A stretch of 6,513 nucleotides of DNA from Frankiales bacterium (GTDB lineage Bacteria; Actinomycetota; Actinomycetes; Mycobacteriales; SCTD01): contig JAODNS010000330.1 in the NCBI GenBank assembly GCA_025465145.1, positions 1 to 6,513 of the forward strand. The letters run 5' to 3'. Numbering within the stretch: the first letter of the stretch is position 1; the number at the start of each line of letters is the position of its first letter. The notes under the pieces are model-generated. The model was not told the origin of the DNA. It saw only the letters and a list, made by a program, of their open reading frames with translations, and made no database searches. The translations under genes and the position numbers were made by a program. Positions 4,980 to 6,513 of this stretch are shown one piece after another.

Positions 4980-5684
4980 GTGAAGAGCGAACTGTTCGGC
5001 CAGAACCTGGAGAAGTCCGGCGACGGCGTGCTGTCGCTGCAGAACCCGCGGATGCTCAAGGCGCGGCTCGACAGCAGCGAGCTGCTCGCCAGGCAGGGCG
5101 CGATGGTCGCGTACCAGGGCCAGGTGGAGTTCGCCTACGAGGGCGCCGGTGGCGTCGGGCGGTTCCTCAAGAAGGCCCTCACCGGCGAGGGCGTGCCGCT
5201 CATGCGCTGCCGCGGTACCGGGGACGTCTTCCTCGCGCAGGACGCGAACGAGCTGCACGTGCTCGAGCTGGACGGTGACGCCGGCGTCACCGTCAACGGC
5301 GCGAACGTGCTCGCCTTCGAGCCGGGGCTGACGTGGGACATCCGCCGGGTGGAGGGCGCCTCCGCGCTGTCCGGCGGCGTGTTCAACATGGTCTTCAGCG
5401 GCACCGGTCGGCTCGTCATCAGCGCGTTCGGGACGCCCGTCGTCCTCAACACCGGCGAGGCGCCGACGTTCGCCGACCTGCAGTCCGCCGTCGCCTGGTC
5501 GAGCAGCCTGCAGACGCGCCTCGTCCGTACGGCCGGCGCGAGCGCCCTCATCGGGCGGGGCAGCGGCGAGGCGTTCCAGCTGGCCTTCTCCGGCACCGGC
5601 TTCCTCGTCGTTCAGGCGAGCGAGGGTCCGGTCGTGCCGACGCACAGCCACGGCAACAGCGGCGGCAGCGGCCTGTTCGGCTAG
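4980..5684 (+). CDS. AIM24-family protein
   Basis: The product has 234 residues and resembles the bacterial AIM24 family (Pfam AIM24, a trypsin-inhibitor-like beta-rich fold). Family landmarks visible here are ELLARQGAMVAYQGQVEF near residues 34-51, GEGVPLMRCRGTGDVFLA, LDGDAGVTVNGANVLAFEP, ISAFGTPVVLN, and FSGTGFLVVQ near the end. The C-terminus is a Gly/Ser/His tail finishing in GGSGLFG. There is no signal peptide or membrane segment, so it is probably cytoplasmic or peripheral. The biochemical role of bacterial members is not established; the yeast namesake is mitochondrial. The GTG at 4980 is chosen because the N-terminus MKSELFGQN matches the family; no Shine-Dalgarno is present, which fits a leaderless start. 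It follows the metalloprotease stop by 10 nt. Confidence 0.9.
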   Translation: MKSELFGQNLEKSGDGVLSLQNPRMLKARLDSSELLARQGAMVAYQGQVEFAYEGAGGVGRFLKKALTGEGVPLMRCRGTGDVFLAQDANELHVLELDGDAGVTVNGANVLAFEPGLTWDIRRVEGASALSGGVFNMVFSGTGRLVISAFGTPVVLNTGEAPTFADLQSAVAWSSSLQTRLVRTAGASALIGRGSGEAFQLAFSGTGFLVVQASEGPVVPTHSHGNSGGSGLFG

Positions 5685-5686
5685 TG

Positions 5687-5704
5687 CGCAACGTTCCCGC
5701 AACG
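5687..5704. repeat. 11-bp-phased direct repeat, possible operator upstream of the mutase gene
   Basis: CGCAACG occurs at 5687-5693 and 5698-5704, starting 11 bp apart, about one helical turn. It lies 19 bp upstream of the candidate -10 TACGAT (5723-5728), where a -35 or an activator site would be expected. No further copy was noticed near by. Regulatory function is inference. Confidence 0.35.
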
Positions 5705-5722
5705 GGGCTGATCCCCCCGCTC

Positions 5723-5728
5723 TACGAT
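5723..5728 (+). promoter_or_regulatory. Candidate -10 box of the mutase gene
   Basis: TACGAT matches the TAnnnT -10 pattern and lies in the 73-bp gap before the mutase. It would give a leader of roughly 20-25 nt containing the GAGGGG Shine-Dalgarno (5746-5751). The position of the -35 at 17-nt spacing, CAACGG (5700-5705), is not consensus and overlaps the direct repeat, as expected if an activator is needed. Confidence 0.4.
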
Positions 5729-5757
5729 CGACAGGTCCGGCGACCGAGGGGCAGGCG

Positions 5758-6513
5758 ATGACCGAGCAGGTGCAGTCGATCGGCAGCGAGGTCCCCGGGG
5801 CCGACCAGACGCCCCGCCCGACCCGCGACAAGCCCTGGGTCATGCGCACGTACGCCGGCCACTCGTCGGCGACGAAGAGCAACGAGCTGTACCGGACCAA
5901 CCTGGCCAAGGGCCAGACCGGGCTGAGCGTCGCGTTCGACCTGCCGACGCAGACCGGTTACGACCCGGACAGCGAGCTCGCCAAGGGCGAGGTGGGCAAG
6001 GTCGGCGTGCCCGTGACGCACCTCGGTGACATGCGCGCGTTGTTCGACGGCATCCCGCTCGAGACCATGAACACCTCGATGACCATCAACGCGACGGCCA
6101 TGTGGCTGCTCGCGCTCTACCAGGTGGTGGCTGAGGAGCAGGGCGCGGCGCCGACCAGCCTCGGCGGCACCACGCAGAACGACATCATCAAGGAGTACCT
6201 CTCGCGCGGGACGTACGTCTTCCCGCCTGGGCCGTCTCTGCGGCTGATCACGGACATGGTGGCGTACACGGTCACCCAGATCCCGAAGTGGAACCCGATC
6301 AACATCTGCAGCTACCACCTGCAGGAGGCCGGGGCGACGCCCGTCCAGGAGATCGCGTACTCGCTGACCACCGCCATCGCCGTCCTCGACGCGGTCAAGG
6401 CCGCCGGGCAGGTGCCGGAGGAGCAGTTCGGCCAGGTCTGCGCGCGCATCTCCTTCTTCGTCAACGCGGGCGTCCGCTTCGTGGAGGAGATGTGCAAGAT
6501 GCGCGCCTTCACG
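5758..6513 (+). CDS. meaA: Ethylmalonyl-CoA mutase (MeaA/Ecm), N-terminal 252 residues
   Basis: The gene runs off the right edge after 252 codons. The product is a coenzyme B12-dependent acyl-CoA mutase: the visible part is the substrate-binding TIM-barrel half, and a C-terminal B12-binding domain is expected outside the window. The sequence follows the MeaA/Ecm type: RTYAGHS, NLAKGQTGLSVAFDLPTQTGYD, GKVGVPVTHLGDM, NTSMTINATAMWLLALYQ, GTTQNDIIKEYLSRGTY, WNPINICSYHLQEAGATP, and ISFFVNAGVRFVEEMCKMRAF. Methylmalonyl-CoA mutases have DLATHRGYDSD where this has DLPTQTGYDPD. Ecm converts ethylmalonyl-CoA to methylsuccinyl-CoA in the ethylmalonyl-CoA pathway, which assimilates acetyl-CoA without isocitrate lyase; in actinomycetes it also feeds polyketide precursor pools. 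The start is ATG at 5758, with GAGGGG 6 nt upstream. It follows the AIM24 gene by 73 bp and probably has its own promoter. Substrate assignment rests on motif resemblance recalled from memory. Confidence 0.9.
   Translation, partial: MTEQVQSIGSEVPGADQTPRPTRDKPWVMRTYAGHSSATKSNELYRTNLAKGQTGLSVAFDLPTQTGYDPDSELAKGEVGKVGVPVTHLGDMRALFDGIPLETMNTSMTINATAMWLLALYQVVAEEQGAAPTSLGGTTQNDIIKEYLSRGTYVFPPGPSLRLITDMVAYTVTQIPKWNPINICSYHLQEAGATPVQEIAYSLTTAIAVLDAVKAAGQVPEEQFGQVCARISFFVNAGVRFVEEMCKMRAFT

Noticed and set aside
5703..5719. Small hairpin CGGGG/CCCCG after the AIM24 gene as a terminator
   Set aside because: It has only a 5-bp stem with a 7-nt loop and no T-run, and it lies between the direct repeat and the -10 box of the next gene. 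It is probably chance in GC-rich DNA.
4845..5909. A 354-codon minus-strand open frame across the AIM24 gene and the mutase start
   Set aside because: It is antisense to two recognised protein families and has no motif of its own.
5758..6513. Methylmalonyl-CoA mutase large subunit
   Set aside because: The general fold fits, but DLPTQTGYD, GKVGVPVTHLGDM and WNPINICSYHLQEAGATP are the MeaA/Ecm versions of these segments.
1..6513. tRNA, rRNA, CRISPR array, insertion sequence or prophage
   Set aside because: No cloverleaf, spaced direct-repeat array, transposase motif or terminal inverted repeats were seen, and coding is dense and uniform in composition.

Overview
The window is GC-rich, densely coding DNA with GTG starts, very short intergenic gaps and two apparently leaderless genes. 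This points to a high-GC Gram-positive actinomycete. The genus cannot be fixed from the sequence, and there is no sign of phage, transposon, tRNA, rRNA or CRISPR.

Left part, minus strand (1-2062): a SigE-type ECF sigma factor is translationally coupled (ATGA overlap) to a membrane-anchored extracytoplasmic protein that is probably its anti-sigma or sensor partner. The start of a PduO-type cob(I)alamin adenosyltransferase follows 51 nt later and is cut by the window edge. Its start codon and Shine-Dalgarno lie inside a perfect 15-bp inverted repeat, whose 5' arm is also a six-codon mini-ORF. Middle (2037-3668): murA is divergent from the sigma gene and carries the actinobacterial Cys-to-Asp active-site change. 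It collides tail to tail, with overlapping stop codons, with a small membrane-anchored DUF2007-like protein. Right part, plus strand (3755-6513): a single-domain STAS protein, a membrane-anchored zinc metalloprotease, an AIM24-family protein, and the N-terminal 252 residues of a B12-dependent mutase. The mutase reads as ethylmalonyl-CoA mutase (MeaA/Ecm), not methylmalonyl-CoA mutase.

The most interesting signal is regulatory. The sequence GGCAACC-N16-CGTCTT occurs twice at identical spacing, once upstream of the sigma gene on the minus strand and once upstream of the STAS gene on the plus strand. The two spacers are unrelated. This is the layout of an ECF promoter. It suggests that the sigma factor drives itself and a STAS-metalloprotease (perhaps AIM24) operon, a compact envelope-stress regulon. 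The protease and the sensor protein are both predicted to face outside the membrane, so a proteolytic feedback loop is conceivable, but that is inference. The sigma promoter also overlaps the predicted leaderless murA promoter, so the two may compete.

Metabolically, the two window ends are linked: the adenosyltransferase makes adenosylcobalamin, the cofactor of the mutase at the other end.
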